Assembly (NCBI GenBank): GCA_039096225.1
Contig: JBBPEB010000018.1
Coordinates: forward strand, 62,001 to 126,000
From: Blastocystis sp. Blastoise
Lineage: Eukaryota; Sar; Bigyra; Opalinata; Blastocystidae
Length of the DNA: 64,000 bases
Direction: 5' to 3'
The notes beneath the pieces were generated by a model that had not been told where the DNA came from, did not search any database, and saw nothing but the letters and a program-made list of their open reading frames with translations. A program made the position numbers and the translations under genes. Positions 22,604 through 38,015 of this stretch are shown here, piece after piece (within the stretch, counting starts at the first letter, position 1; every line of letters starts with the position of its first letter).

Positions 22604-22699
<96 letters not shown>
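22604..22699. repeat. (AAT)n microsatellite
   Basis: About 96 bp of pure AAT triplets, just upstream of the first recognisable NOL6-like exon and probably intronic. Confidence 0.95.
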
Positions 22700-22701
<2 letters not shown>

Positions 22702-22929
22702 ATTCTTTTTTCTATTTAAAAAAAACCGAGAAGAATAAAATAAATACAAAAAGTTGGATCACTTAATTAAAGTTTTAATACTCTATATATATATATATAA
22801 TTGATTATCATAAAAGTATTATAAAAATAATATTAAGCAAAAAGATAAATAAGAAGAAAGCAATTACTGAAATAGATAAATATAAAAATAAATAAATAAA
22901 ATTAAAATAATAATAAAAAAAATAATTAT

Positions 22930-23155
22930 AATATAATTAAAAAAATACTTTCCAAACTGACATAAAAGACACAAGAAAGACATTGAGGAGCCATCAATCA
23001 TTCTATAATATAAAATAAAGATAGATCAAATAAATAAAACTAATTAGAAAAAATAATTATATACTGAAACTATTTCTAACCAAGCTAAACCATTTGGGAT
23101 GACACAGAACACGATTCTACGACAGACTGATTTGTTTGATCTTTGAAAGGCCTGA
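22930..23155 (-). other. Two exon-like blocks, minus strand, unassigned
   Basis: A block at about 23065-23155 is flanked by TATTTAG and GTATATAATT. It has one open frame containing CRRIVFCVIPNGLAWLEIV. A second block at about 22950-23005 contains MIDGSSMSFLCLLCQFGK. The two do not join in phase with canonical borders. They may be further remains of the degenerate locus to the left or part of another gene. No family was recognised. Confidence 0.25.
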
Positions 23156-23179
23156 TTCCTAAATAACAAATGAATTAAC

Positions 23180-24039
23180 TAAAATGAAAATATAAAAAAT
23201 ACAACAAATTTGAAACGCGAACATTGTGCATAAATAGAAACTAATATAATTAAATCAAATATATAATCGTACGTCAAGTTCAGCATAAAAAATAAATAAA
23301 AGACCCAGTTTCAAGTTTTGCTTTTTTTTTTAAATAAAAAAAAAACCGTGTTACTCAAAAAATGACTGTCTGAATTTTTGTTTTTGACTATTTTTTATAA
23401 ACATCATAAAACAAGTTTTTTCATTTATATTATGAGTTTAGATGGTCTATTGAAAACATATTGACAACTTTTTACTGAAAACAAGTCAACATTTCCAAAC
23501 CACTGATGTTAAGAAAACAAACATAAAAACTAGCTCTGTCTGTCAGATAAAGACTCTATTGACCAAATATAAACTTAAAAACCTGATACTAACTCTATAT
23601 GAGAAGAATAAAGGAAAATAGAAAAATAATATCGACTTAGAATTTATTTTTCTTGTTTTTTAGAAAAATTCCTTCTCTAAACCACTTTTTTAGAAGGTCA
23701 AATTTTTTAAGAAAAATTATTGGACTATTTTAAAATTTTGCCAATCAAAACTCTTAAATAGGCCACCCTGCCTCATAGTGCTATTATACGTCAACAGCTA
23801 GATTTCATCTTGATTGAATACTTAGGATCTTATTATGGAACTATTTGATCTATTTACTATAAAATAGATAAAAAAACACATTTTTGCTGATAAAAACCTG
23901 ATCCATTCAGACTATCACCTGTAAATCTTTTCGAAATTCTTAAGAACTCAAGTCAGAAAATAGTAAGTTCCACAGAAAAATAGACTTTCGATTCGATGCT
24001 GTTTTTTATTTGGTTTGTTTTTTGTTGTTTTCTGCATTT
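23180..24039. other. Spacer before the PRA1 gene
   Basis: No gene is visible. The composition is slightly less AT-extreme than the introns. It includes the presumed promoter of the PRA1 gene on its right side, but no promoter element could be singled out. Confidence 0.4.
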
Positions 24040-25237
24040 ATGTCCTATACTCCGGTAGAAATGAGTCTTGATCGTTGTATATATGAAACAACAAACACAT
24101 TACATATATCTTGATATAGACATTGATAACGTTATAAATATAATTTGTGGAATTAAGTCTAGTGAACTTGTATTTATTTGCTTATAGTGAATGCTTTTAT
24201 TATTTTATTATATAGAGACCATGGGAAGATTTCTTTGGAACAGTTAGTAAACCAAAATCTGAATGGGAACGTCTCAAGAAGAGAATGGATACGAATTTAC
24301 TTTTCTACAAAACAAACTATGCTTATTTAGCTTGTCTTTTATATCTTGCTCTTTGTTTATTTAATATGAAGTTATTATTAGCCTCTTTAATAATCGCTGT
24401 TGTTATTGCGTATATATATATTCATCTTATATTATATTTGTTGTATTTCATATAGATTCTTATTTATGGAGCCTACAGGTCCCCTTGTAGTTATGAATAG
24501 AATTATAACAAAAACAGAAAAACTTTTCTTATCTATTATTTGTATTGTTATCACTACTAAACTCTTTGGAAGCTATACTCTATTCATGTTCACTGTTTGT
24601 GCCATTATTTCATGTATATATATATATTTTAGTTTATATATATAAATATTTTTTATTTTATTTTCTATAAATATATATTTTATAAATATATATTTTATAT
24701 TTCATAAATATTTATATTTTATATTTTATAAATATATATATTTTTTTAAATATTTTTTTCTTAATGTTTTATAAATATATATATATATTTTAAAATATAT
24801 ATTTTTTATATTTTATAAATATATTTTTCTTTTAATATATATCTACATTTCTATATACATATATAGTGATTCTTCTTCATAGTGTGATTCGAGAGCGATC
24901 TCTTCAAGCGAAAATGACATTTACAACTGAAAACATTAAATCGAATATTCGACAAAATCTTCAAAGAACTACGGAGGAAGTATGTCTTATGATTTTTATA
25001 TACTTTATTTATTATTTAATTATCACCAATTTAATAATGAAGTTAGAATACTATATATATATATATATATATACTTATAGATTCAAAGTGATAGTCAGAT
25101 GGATGAAGATTCCTCTATTGGTTTATTTACAAATCCTATTAAAAATAGTATATTTATATATTATTAATATATTATTTTATTTATATACTACATAATATAT
25201 AACTCTTATAGATGAACTCAGACAAAGAAAACATTAA
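24040..25237 (+). CDS. PRA1 family (prenylated Rab acceptor, YIP3-like) membrane protein
   Basis: PRA1 proteins are small endomembrane proteins of the Golgi/ER that bind prenylated Rab GTPases. Exons: 24040-24054 (very short, tentative), 24216-24409, 24456-24613, 24867-24979, 25081-25147 and 25212-25237, ending in TAA. Phases close at every join from the second exon on. The family start RPWEDFF is followed by KPKSEWERLKKRMDTNL and the NYAYL motif. Then come four hydrophobic segments in two pairs, around LACLLYLALCL, LLLASLIIAVVIA, LFLSIICIVITTKLF and LFMFTVCAIIS, and a soluble tail with HSVIRERSLQAK. The total of about 190 residues is usual for the family. The first exon (MSYTP) fits only by phase, so the start codon could lie elsewhere. 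Confidence 0.85.
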
Positions 25238-25579
25238 TATGAAGTTATATTGGGTAGTTTATTATTATTTCTATTATATGAATTTTTAGAATACATTTTT
25301 TTTTAACATTTAAAAAAATTTCCATATCTTCAAAATATGTTATATTAAATATATTTATTATGTTTTATAATGAATCATTGAAGAGAAATTGTTGTTTCTT
25401 ATGAGATGTGAGTTTATGTGTTTATTTTTTTAAATTGCTATTTTGATAAGTATTCGCTTTTGTTTTGATTAATTGTTTTGTTTGCATCTCTATATGTTTC
25501 AGTTTTATTATCTCAGAGTAAGTATATTCTTGTATACAAAATGAAAACAAATAAAGACATTTTTTTTAAATGTGTATTC

Positions 25580-28500
25580 ATGATATTAGACAATCGAATA
25601 GAACGAATTCTAGAACTTCTGAAATGTAAACATACCCTATTATCGTATTCTATAATATTCAGATGATTCTATGACAGTTCGACAGGATGTGATTCATGAT
25701 CTATTTGAAATTATTCAAAATGATACTAAATTATTTTATGAAACAATGATAGAGGTATGATACGTAAATAGAAATAAGTATATTTGTAGATTATTTCAAA
25801 TAATCTTTTTTCTGAAGATTGGAACACACGTATTGGAGCTTCAGAGACCATAGAATATGTTTTAAAGCAAAACAAAAGCAAGCATGAAGCTTCTATTCTA
25901 TGTATAATCATTCATTATGCTGAAAAGTCATAAATATGCATTGTCTTACTATATAGTATCTGCGATGGATGAAAAACATATAGATGTATCCGAAGACGAT
26001 ATCTTTGATAAAATTCATGAATTAGGAAGTGGATCTACATTTGTATTTTTTGTTTTATAATGACTTTTTATTCTTTACTGTAGGAAACAAATACTATGAA
26101 TCAATTTCAAAATATAAAAAATGCAATAAAAGAAGTTATAGTAAAAGATGAAGATGAATTATCGGAAAGTGATTCCGATTCTAAAGAAAATATATATACA
26201 AAATATAAGCATTTTGAAGATAATCAAATAAAAGATGGAATTAAAATGACTAGTAAAATATATATGTTTATATTAAACATATAATAATATATATAGTGAG
26301 TTTTCCTTCTTTATCAAAACAAGATTTTCAACTTATTATAAATGAACGTATATATAAATATATAAATATATAAATATGTAAATATATAGAGAATTCATTA
26401 CTTAACGAATCAGAATTATCTAATTATATATATTCACTAAGGTATTCTTATATCGTTATATTCAATATAAGTATATATATAGACAACTGTTAGTATTACA
26501 CAATAAAGAAGAATTATTGAATATTAATACGCTTTATATAGTATTAATACAATATCTATTTGATCTCTGTAAGAAAAAGTATTATTATATTCATAGCATG
26601 TAGTTTATATATATAATAGTAATTATAATATTTATTATTATTATTCTTTGAATAGTTTATTTGATGAAATCTGGTATAAGCGACATGGTGCTATTCTTGG
26701 AATAACCGCGATTATAAAGGTATATAAATAGTTTATATATATATGGTAATAATAATAAATATATATTTCTATAGACAACTTTATTAAATCAAAAAGTATA
26801 TATATACATTATTTGATATTCTTCATATTATATCCTTTTAGATTCAATCATTTCTTTCCTCTTTATTCTTTATACTTCTTTATATGGATATATATGTGGA
26901 TTGCTATACTGATAGAATGACAGCTCCTGTAGTACTGCAATTAGCTAGTGTATATATATATAAATATAATAAGTATTATAAGTTATTTTAAATATAATAT
27001 AAATATAATAAATATAATAAATATAATAAATATAATAAATATAATAAATATAATAAATATAATAAATATAATAAATATAATAAATATAATAAATATAATA
27101 AATATAATAAATATAATAAATATAATAAATATAATAAATATAATAAATATAATAAATATAATAAATATAATAAATATAATAAATATAATAAATATAATAA
27201 ATATAATAAATATAATAAATATAATAAATATAATAAATATAATAAATATAATAAATATAATAAATATAATAAATATAATAAATATAATAAATATAATAAA
27301 TATAAATATAATAAATATAATAAATATAATAAATATAATAAATATAATAAATATAAATATAATAAATATAATAAATATATAGGTATTTCCGTTACTCTTT
27401 ACTCCTTCCTCTTCCTCTTTAGATATATATATAAAGAAAATAGTGTCTCTATATAAAAGAAAAACCATACTAAAAATTGATGATAAACAATATTTATTCA
27501 GTTATTTATATAAATACAAAAGTTTACTTGTTCTGTCTTTCTTTATCAATCGATTCTATGTATTTATTATTATTAACAGTGATTCGAATGTTCTATATAT
27601 ACATATATATATAGACTGAATCAATTCCTTCTTTTCTTATGAATATCTACATTGATTCTCTTGTTGTATATATATATATGATTATATATTAGATATAATC
27701 TCAAAACAATTATTATTTTCTTTATTGACTCTTTATTATTATTATATCTATTTCATGTAATATATATATATATAATTAATGCTTTAAATGATAATATTAA
27801 CTATATATCTTATCTGTATATATAGGATCGATGTGATGATGTTCGATCTAGTAGCATTCAAACATTATGTTCTCTCTTTTCTTCATCTCCTTCTCTTCTT
27901 CTTCCCTATCTCCCTATTATTATTCAAAATATATATATATCACTCTATCAGTATAATCCTATATGTACATATATATCTACTTATTTCTCTTTCCTTACGT
28001 ATGTTATGAACTATATTATATCTTCTTCTAATGAATCAACAATAACATCTCAAGACAAGAATACTTCATCTATATACATAAAACCATCATATTCTATTGA
28101 TATACCATATATATATATGAAAGGAAAAGAATTATATATTCTAAATAAAGAAGAAATACAAGAATATATTGTTGCATATTCATCCGCTTTTGTTACTATT
28201 GATGGTATATATATATAATACTAGTATTCTTTATGTATAGAGATTCTACATTGTCTGGATAAGTCTTTATTTCATACGTTATTTACAACACATCCTGAAC
28301 TCTCGAATAACCACGGGAATCAATGTTTATCAAATAATACTCTATTTTCTCCTATTCTATATATATATCCTTTTTTAAAACATAAAGATATTCATATACG
28401 AACTAATACCGTCCAATATATATATACGGTATGCTTCTATAGTATAATTTAGTGTCATTTAGTTTTGTCTAATAATATCAATATATCTAGTATTATAAAT

Positions 28501-29907
28501 ACATTTATTCTCAATACTCAGTATGCTTAAATTCCCGTGAATATCCTGAATTCTTCCCTTCAACATTTTTATTACTTATTTTATCCGTTTTCATGGAAGA
28601 AGAAGAAGGAGAAATATGCATATATTTACATCAATTATTTCTACTTTTTCTTTCTAATTTATATTATAAAGTATCATTATTTATAAAATAAATAATTTTT
28701 TTTATAGTTAGTTTTTAAACTTATTATTTTTAGTCATTTTTTTGTTTCAATAATTATCGATATATAGAGCATTTTAACTCAGCTTTTACGTCTTCTTCCC
28801 TATTTATATACGTATCTTTACTCTTCTTCTTCCCTGTCACCTTTTAATATCTCTACTCCTCTAGGTATATAATATATAATATATAATATATAATATATAA
28901 TATATAATATATAATATATAATATATAATATATAATATATAATATATAATATATAATATATAATATATAATATATAATATATAATATATAATATATAATA
29001 TATAATATATAATATATAATATATAATATATAATATATAATATATAATATATAATATATAATATATAATATATAATATATAATATATAATATATAATAAA
29101 TAATATATATAACATGTTTATCTTTAGATTATCCAAATATTGATGTGATCAAACAGTATATATACATATATTAATAATATAGTATATATATAGGAATATA
29201 TATATGGGAGAAGACAAAGGAGACAAGAAGCGTCTATATATAAGTAATTATATTGGACTGATGTTTTATAAAGGTTATTCTATATATCAAGAAAGAATAG
29301 GTATATATAAATATTATAAACTATATATATATATGTCAATTTTTAGAAAAAGAGATTGATATTATTCTGTCTACATTTCCATTTTTGAATTCCCGTGAAA
29401 ATACCAAAGAATATAGTGTAAATCATAATAATATTCATTGGAATCTTTATATGCTATCTCCTCTGTGTCTTCCTTCACTATATATAAATACATTTATTCA
29501 ATATGGATATACAGATATATATATGACATTATATACTAATAAGGATATAGAAGAGAATAAGAAGAGAATGCCTATAGATATATATAATGAAATATATGCA
29601 TATGTGAATATTGATGATTTTCAGATACAAGTTCTACAATCCTCTATATATATGAAAATAATCGAAACTGTATTTCAATTGTATCAATTTGATTGGTCAA
29701 TTCAGTTGTAGGTCTATTTTATTATTATTATTCGATGTTAAATATTTTTTTTTATTCATTTGATATTATATAGTGTATATTTTGTTTTTTATTATATCTA
29801 TTCTTTATAGATTCAGCCAATTTCAGCTTGACACTGATAATATATATCAATATAATTCATTTATAAAGAAACTAACAACATGCTTTTCTATCTCCAAGAA
29901 ACAAGTA

Positions 29908-29962
<55 letters not shown>

Positions 29963-32900
29963 ACTACATTATCATTGAATAACTTCGTGTCAATAAACCC
30001 GCTAGAAACACTGAATATTCGTAAGAAATTCAAATCTGAACAAGGCATATATATAATAATAATATATATATAATAATAATACATATATAATAATAATATA
30101 TATATAATAATAATATATTTATATATATATATAGATATTATCCATTTTGAAGAACTTCAAATTATGTATGAAGAACTAAAAACTAAATTAATCACTCGAG
30201 AAGTATATATATATAGATTTTTGTTAAAACCTTTATTTATTATTCTTATTATTATATATATCTATCCTTTATTTATAATAGTTAATCATGATTTAAACTA
30301 TATATATAGGAATCTTTTCAATTTATAAAGAAACAATTATTGATACACGTGATGATTTTCTTTTTTGACCAATATATTTATTCAAATTCTCAATATCAAA
30401 TTAATCAAAAATGTATATATTTATATCTGGATTAGACTAAATTCTTCCTTGTATATAGATATTCAGCCATTGTCAGCATTGTTTCAGCAATTATTTGTTT
30501 ATATAAAACAAGCAGATTATTCTTTTTTCGCTGTATATTTCTTATATCTCTTCCATATGTATTCTTATTATAGTATATTATAATGAATATATTTCATTAT
30601 CTTCCAATAACAACTTCTCTTGGAGACAAAATCATTAATAATATATCGTTATATATTTATAAGAATCCAAATCTTTTTTCTAGTATATATAGTATTAAAC
30701 ATATTATAATAAATAAAATATAAACTAATATATATGTTTTATAGTGTCTTCATTTATTTTTTCTGGTCTATTCACACAGTCTTATCATATAATATATCCA
30801 GAAAATTATAGTAATTCATGTATATATATAAGTCTCTGCTTTCCATATATATAATAATAATTATTATTATTTACATATATATATATGTTTATATTATTAA
30901 TAGGTTCGTCTTTATATACATATCCGTCACTTCTTCTTTCTCTTTCTCCTTCTCTTCCTATTCATATAAACAATATATATATAACAAATGGAATAACTAC
31001 TATATATAATCGTATTCTTCTCTCTCTTGAATGTACTACCAATGGTATATTTATATATTCTTTTTTCACAGAATATATACTTATATATTCATAACTTTAA
31101 TTTTTGAAACAAATGATACATATATAACCATATATATATATATATATATTTATTAAAATAGCATATTAAAATATATAGCCATTGATACTTATAATTTCAT
31201 ATACATATATAATATTTATCTATAGAGAACATAGATACTAATCTATATATAACTACATATATTCTACCTATTCTTCTTTCTTCCTCTTCTTATCAATATA
31301 TCTCTTCTATTCTCTTTAAATTAATCACTATATATACATCTTTACCCTGTATATCATTCTCAACATCACATCTACAATTATATATATATCTCTTTCAATA
31401 TCAATCCATATATTCATGGCTTCTTCCTTGTTTATTATATCCATTATGCTATCAACCTCTTTCGGATTATATTTATTACATATTTCGAGAAGAATATTAT
31501 TTAATGATGACGGACCATACGTCATCATCTGTTACAGCCAATGAAATCTCTATTCCTCAGAAGAAATCGTTATCTCTTTCTTATTCTATATATATAAATA
31601 ATATATGTAATCTCTTATCACTATTATATAAACATATCTCTCTACTTCTTGTCCCCTATATCTATTATCTCTCCTTCTCTTTATTACCGTTACTTCATCT
31701 CCAAGAAAATCAACATATTTCAGAGTATTCTTTTTACTTTCTTTATATATATAGTATTGTATACATATATTTATCTAATGCTTTATATTTATTTAGATTT
31801 TTTGCAAAAATACTTTATATATATCCATCACAAACTATTTCTATATCTCAGAGACTGCTTCTTAATAATATACAGATAGAAGGAGAAACATACTGTGTTT
31901 CAGAGATCCCTCAACTTCTTAACGTACAAAAGAAAACCATTCAAAGTCAATTGGATGCATTTTATAACAAAGGTATATATATATTCATTATATTTTCTAT
32001 TTGAATAAGAAAAGTAGTACAAGTCTTTTTATTTTGTTTTTATATGTAGAAAAATGTACTGATTTCCCGCCATTATTTGATATGATTGGGCAATTAAGAG
32101 AGTAATTATTTTCTTTAATATAATATAATATAATATAATATAATATAATATAATATAATATAATACAATATAATATAATACAATAAAATATAATATAATA
32201 TAATATAATATAATATAATATAATATAATATAATATAATATAATATAATATAATATAATATAATATAATATAATATAATATAATATAATATAATATAATA
32301 TAATATAATATAATATAATATAATATAATATAATATAATATAATATAATATAATATAATATAATATAATATAATATAATATAATATAATATAATATAATA
32401 TAATATAATATAATATAATATAATATAATATAATATAATATAATATAATATAATATAATATAATATAATATAATATAATATAATATAATATAATATAATA
32501 TAATATAATATAATATAATACAATATAATATAATACAATATAATATAATACAATATAATATAATATACTATAATATATATCATAAGACTGTTTTAAATAG
32601 TTACCAGCATAAAGGTGTTCAGTGGCTTCTTTCTCTATATCTTTATTCGTATAATGGAATATTAGCAGATGAAATGGGACTTGGAAAAACATTAACTACT
32701 ATATATACTATTATATATACTACTATTTTACGTTATAAGTATATGACACATCCAACGTCACTTCCTGCTTCCTTTCTTTCTTATATCTCTATATCTCCTA
32801 CAATTTCCCTTCCATCTCTATCTCTATCTCTTTCTATTTCTCTTCTTATTACTCCATCTTCTTTATTATATCATTGGAAATCAGAAATAGAACGATTTAT

Positions 32901-33413
32901 TCCATCACAATATACTCATATATTCATGTATATATTCATGTATATATTTTTAATCATATTACTATTAGTTGTTCTGGGACTATCGCAAAACGTCATAATA
33001 TCTATCAGGAAGTATCAGCTTTTCTTTCTTCTTCTTCTTCTACCACTCCTATGTGTGTATTCATTATTATTGGCTATAATTTGTTTGTTAAAGATAAAGA
33101 ATATTTATTGTCAAATAATTATGATTATCTTATATTAGATGAAGGTATATATTACATATTATTCATTAATCTAAACTCTTTATACATTCAACAAATTAAT
33201 GTATTTTTTAATTAATTATTTTTTTGTTATTATATATTATCTATAGCACATCATGTGACAAATCCATCGTCAGTACTCTATACATCATTATCCCTCATTC
33301 AAGCGAAACATAAATTATTCTTAACTGGAACACCAATTCAAGTATATATTTAATTGTTTTTTATCCTTAAACTGTTAAAACTAGATATATTATTATTCAA
33401 GCATTTTTCTTTG

Positions 33414-33465
<52 letters not shown>

Positions 33466-35529
33466 TACATAGATGATATATGGGTTCTATTTTCTCTTCT
33501 TCTTCCTTCCTATTTATCTTCTTATAATAATTTTTATAATAAATATACAAAACCTATATATACAGCATTCAAAACAAATAAAAATAAATCAAAATGTATT
33601 TATATATTTTGTTATACAATATCTGTATTTATTTTTTTTTCATTTATATAGCATGCTATTTATTAGAAGATTTGAATAAACGAATTTCTCCATTTATTTA
33701 TCGAAGAACAAGATATCAAGTGAAGTTAGAGATTCCCGCGGAAATTGAACAAATATACATTTGTCCATCAACATCTATTCAACAAAAATTGTATATTTAT
33801 GATTATATATGTTATTATTAATATAAATATGATAACAACTGCTTATATAGAAATGATATTATTGAGAACAATTCAAATTTTATGTTTCTTTCTTCACCAT
33901 CAATAAGTGAAGAGAATAATATGATTATTTCTAAAGATTCTCTTTCTTCTTCTCCTTCTCTTCCTAAAGAGAAAAATGCATTATATAAGCATCAGTTACT
34001 TCTTTCTCTCTCTACTCATCCTCTGCTTCTACCCGATTCTTTATTAAATTCATTAACTAAACAAGAGAATAAAACATTATATACATATGAATCAAGCGGG
34101 AAATTCTTATTTTTATATCAATTTATAGAGACTATATTTACTAAAGATGAAAATTCTTTAGTATTAAATAATGAAGATATAGAATGGAATACTATTAAAA
34201 CACAGGATAAGCAGGATATTATATATGAAGAATCAATAAATACTGCTAAAGAAACAATACAAAGAACACAAAGAAACTCGATAAATTTATTGAATAATAA
34301 TCAGAATGATAATACTTTTTCAAAGATAGTTCAAGAAAAGTTGAATGATTGTGGAACCTCTTTGAATCTCCCGCCAAAAATGGTGATATTCTGTCAGCGA
34401 AAAGATACTATAACATTGATTGAATCATTAATTATGAAGGAACTGCCTTCTATTCGTTATCTATCTGTTACTAGTATATATATATATATTATAAGAATCT
34501 ATTTATAGTATATATTATTCTATTTATAATTTATTAGATACATTAAGTCAATTGGAACAACATAAACGAATTGATGATTTCAACGCTTATAAACCTTTTT
34601 CAGAAGATATTAATATCTTATTAATAACTACGGGGATTGGTGGTGAAGGAATTTGCTTAAATCATGCTAATATATTAGTATTTATAGAACATGATATTAA
34701 TCCATTTAAAGATATACAGGTATATATATATTTTTTTTATAATTCTTAATATATTGACTATTTTATTATTCTTAATATATTGACTCTTTTGTTATTTTTA
34801 TATTCTTAATGTTCGTATTCCCATATTTATTTCTTCTTGATATACTAAATAATATACTTATATATCTTTTTTCTTCTTCTTCTTAGGCTGAAAGTCGAGC
34901 TTTACGAATTGGACAAACTCGTTCAGTTTCTATATATAAACTAGTTTCCGATCTTCAAAAAGAACAAGATTTAATCAAATTACAACATTATAAAAAAGAG
35001 ATTACAGATTCTTTATATAAAACAATAAATAATAATGGAAGTAATATTATTTCATATATGAAAGATAGTTATACAATAGATCAATCATCACTAAATCGTA
35101 TATATTATTAGTTACTATTTAATATATTTATTTTAATAATTATAATCATTAATATGTTATACTATAATATATATATATATAGTTCTAGATAAAGATGATC
35201 AATATCAATCTTATTATACTTCTCTTTATTCTTCATTACCACAACTAGAAACATCAATTGATAAATTAATAAAATCAGAAAAACGTGCTATTTCTGAAGA
35301 TCAGATTCGTTCCTTAATTGCTAGAAATACTATCGATATAGATAATGAATCAATTAAAAAATATAAAAAGACAAAAGTAGAGGATACTGATGAAGAGAAG
35401 AAAATAACTAGATCTGTTGAAATGACTGATAATACATCTATATCAGAATTAAAAAAGGATCAAGATATCTCCAAAGGCTTTGAACTTTTTTCTGATAGTG
35501 ATAACTCTGAGTCTGACCATAGTTATTAA
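25580..35529 (+). CDS. MOT1: MOT1/BTAF1-type Snf2 ATPase (TBP-associated factor)
   Basis: MOT1 uses ATP to strip TATA-binding protein from DNA. The N-terminus ([10 protein letters not shown]) leads to HEAT repeats: [16 protein letters not shown] in exon 25790-25901, then [13 protein letters not shown] near 26690 and [16 protein letters not shown] near 27840. The ATPase core has all key motifs: QHKGVQWL and DEMGLGKT (exon from 32601), [17 protein letters not shown] made by splicing G|CA across the intron near 33145-33246, [18 protein letters not shown] (~33700), [11 protein letters not shown] (~34630) and [15 protein letters not shown] (~34893). The C-terminus is acidic and Ser-rich, ending at TAA 35527-35529. 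First exons are 25580-25625, 25663-25754, 25790-25901, 25957-26042 and 26084-26252. Thirty or so introns stretch it to 10 kb. An in-frame ATG at 25541 is an alternative start. Confidence 0.9.
26990..27380. repeat. 9-bp satellite (AAATATAAT)n in a MOT1 intron
   Basis: About 43 units of AAATATAAT run almost without change. A few units near the right end have lost three bases. The array fills the intron after the exon ending VVLQLAS (26948). Because the unit is a multiple of three, it keeps a frame open on both strands, which is not evidence of coding. Confidence 0.95.
28866..29097. repeat. 7-bp satellite (TATAATA)n in a MOT1 intron
   Basis: About 33 near-perfect TATAATA units lie between the intron start (ggtatataat) and the next exon. 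The unit length differs from the other two MOT1 intron arrays. Confidence 0.95.
29908..29958. repeat. (TA)n run in a MOT1 intron
   Basis: About 50 bp of pure TA forms the whole body of a very short intron, a pattern repeated in many introns here (for example 33413-33461). Confidence 0.9.
32114..32577. repeat. 5-bp satellite (ATAAT)n in a MOT1 intron
   Basis: About 90 units of ATAAT fill intron 32102-32600. A few T-to-C variants (acaat) cluster at both ends while the centre is uniform, as expected if the array expands from the middle. The intron separates exon end QLR from YQHKGVQWL at the start of the ATPase core, and the codon is rebuilt as GA|T. Confidence 0.95.
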
Positions 35530-36706
<1,177 letters not shown>

Positions 36707-36717
36707 CTATAAATATT

Positions 36718-36749
<32 letters not shown>

Positions 36750-37452
36750 CGTAATGTATATCGAATCATATTTGGGAATAGAGCATGAATTATTGATGGA
36801 TATATATAATCCAAGGGAATGCAATCATTATCAAAAAATTCTAAAACTGTATATTGAATATGAAATACTCTAAAAAGTGATGACATTGATAATAATTCTT
36901 TTTGAATGGATTCCGTTAATATTCCATGAATAACAAGGGTATTTTTAGTTCGTTTCATCATATTCAAAACTGGATATCTGCAGTTATCGATCCTATTCAT
37001 ATACTTAATTTTAATATGAGAATATGATTTATTCCAACTATATAATTGTTCTTCAAGGTAATAATTAAATTCTTGAATCAATTCAGATGCCTCATTTTGA
37101 AAATATTTATCCAATGTCTCATATACATCACAAGCTTCCTTAATTGTTAAAGCAGAATCTATGATTCTTTTCTTCATTAAAAATAATATGGCGTTCTTCA
37201 TAGGATATGATGGGTAATCTATGTAATATTCATTGATTTCGTCTTCAACGGATAGTTGATAAATCTTATATAAAAAAGAATCTGGAAATTGAATAATAAA
37301 TTTCTCAGGTATCTCAAATTTCACCTCATCTTGAAAAACATAGGATACCATGTATTCGTGTATGTATAATAATAAGTAAATAGATTCATAGAAACAAATA
37401 TGGAAATACTCATTTCATTCTTTTCTAATATTTCTTCTACAACTTTTGGCAT
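36707..37452 (-). CDS. BTB/POZ (T1-like) domain protein, tentative
   Basis: The main exon begins with VKFEIPEKFIIQFPDSFLYK and EYYIDYPSYPMKNAILFLM. This pattern (beta strand, FP-DS-L helix, DYP-PF-like step, IL-FL helix) resembles KCTD/T1-type BTB domains used for self-assembly and Cul3 or channel contacts. About 120 further residues match nothing I know. I favour a start at 37450-37452 (MPKVVEEILEKNEM) joined over an ~82 nt intron, AATGA|GTATTT...TTCAAG|ATGAGG, which keeps frame. An unspliced start at 37351 (MVSYVFQDE) is the alternative. The frame ends at a TAG after a TA-repeat-coded Tyr/Ile tail, so the true 3' end may differ. Confidence 0.55.
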
Positions 37453-38015
37453 CTTCTTGTGAACAGTGATAATAAAATAAAAATACACTAGAATTTCATG
37501 TAATGTCAAAAATAAAGATAGAAACAGATTTTTTTTGTGAAGCAAGTTTCATTCTTTTTTAGTGTTTTTTTTGTGAAAGAAAGATGATAAAGTCATATGA
37601 TTCACATCATAATGAATCCAAGTCAGGCAGATATAATAAGCTATGAATATAATTATGAATAAGTCTTAAGTGAATACTAATTATGCAATATAGTATTTAA
37701 TTATGTCTTAATATTGTGGTGTACGTGTAATACACTTATGGAGTTAAATAATTGAAATATCTTGATGATTTAAAAATTATATATACTGCATTGATAGAAT
37801 TTATTATGAAATAGAATGAATTATATTATGTTATATGGCACGTGATATGCGAATTAGTTAATGATTGATTATTAATTCGTAATTAAAAAATTTAGTCTGT
37901 GGTATTGAAATGATAGAACAAAAATGTTAAGAAACGACTGAAAATATATAACTTAACAAGAATATATGAAAAAAAATGTAAAATAAAATGAAAATAAAAA
38001 AATTTGTAAGAAATC
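37453..38015. other. Intergenic region upstream of the BTB-like gene
   Basis: AT-rich spacer holding the 5' side of the BTB-like gene and the 3' side of the fucosidase gene. Nothing else was recognised. Confidence 0.6.

Noticed and set aside
26948-27468. Long Ile/Asn and Ile/Phe reading frames on both strands
   Set aside because: They are translations of the AAATATAAT array inside a MOT1 intron. The flanking exons join in frame without it.
31997-32692. 230-residue Ile/Leu/Tyr reading frame on the minus strand
   Set aside because: Produced by the ATAAT array of MOT1 intron 32102-32600. The real exons are on the plus strand.
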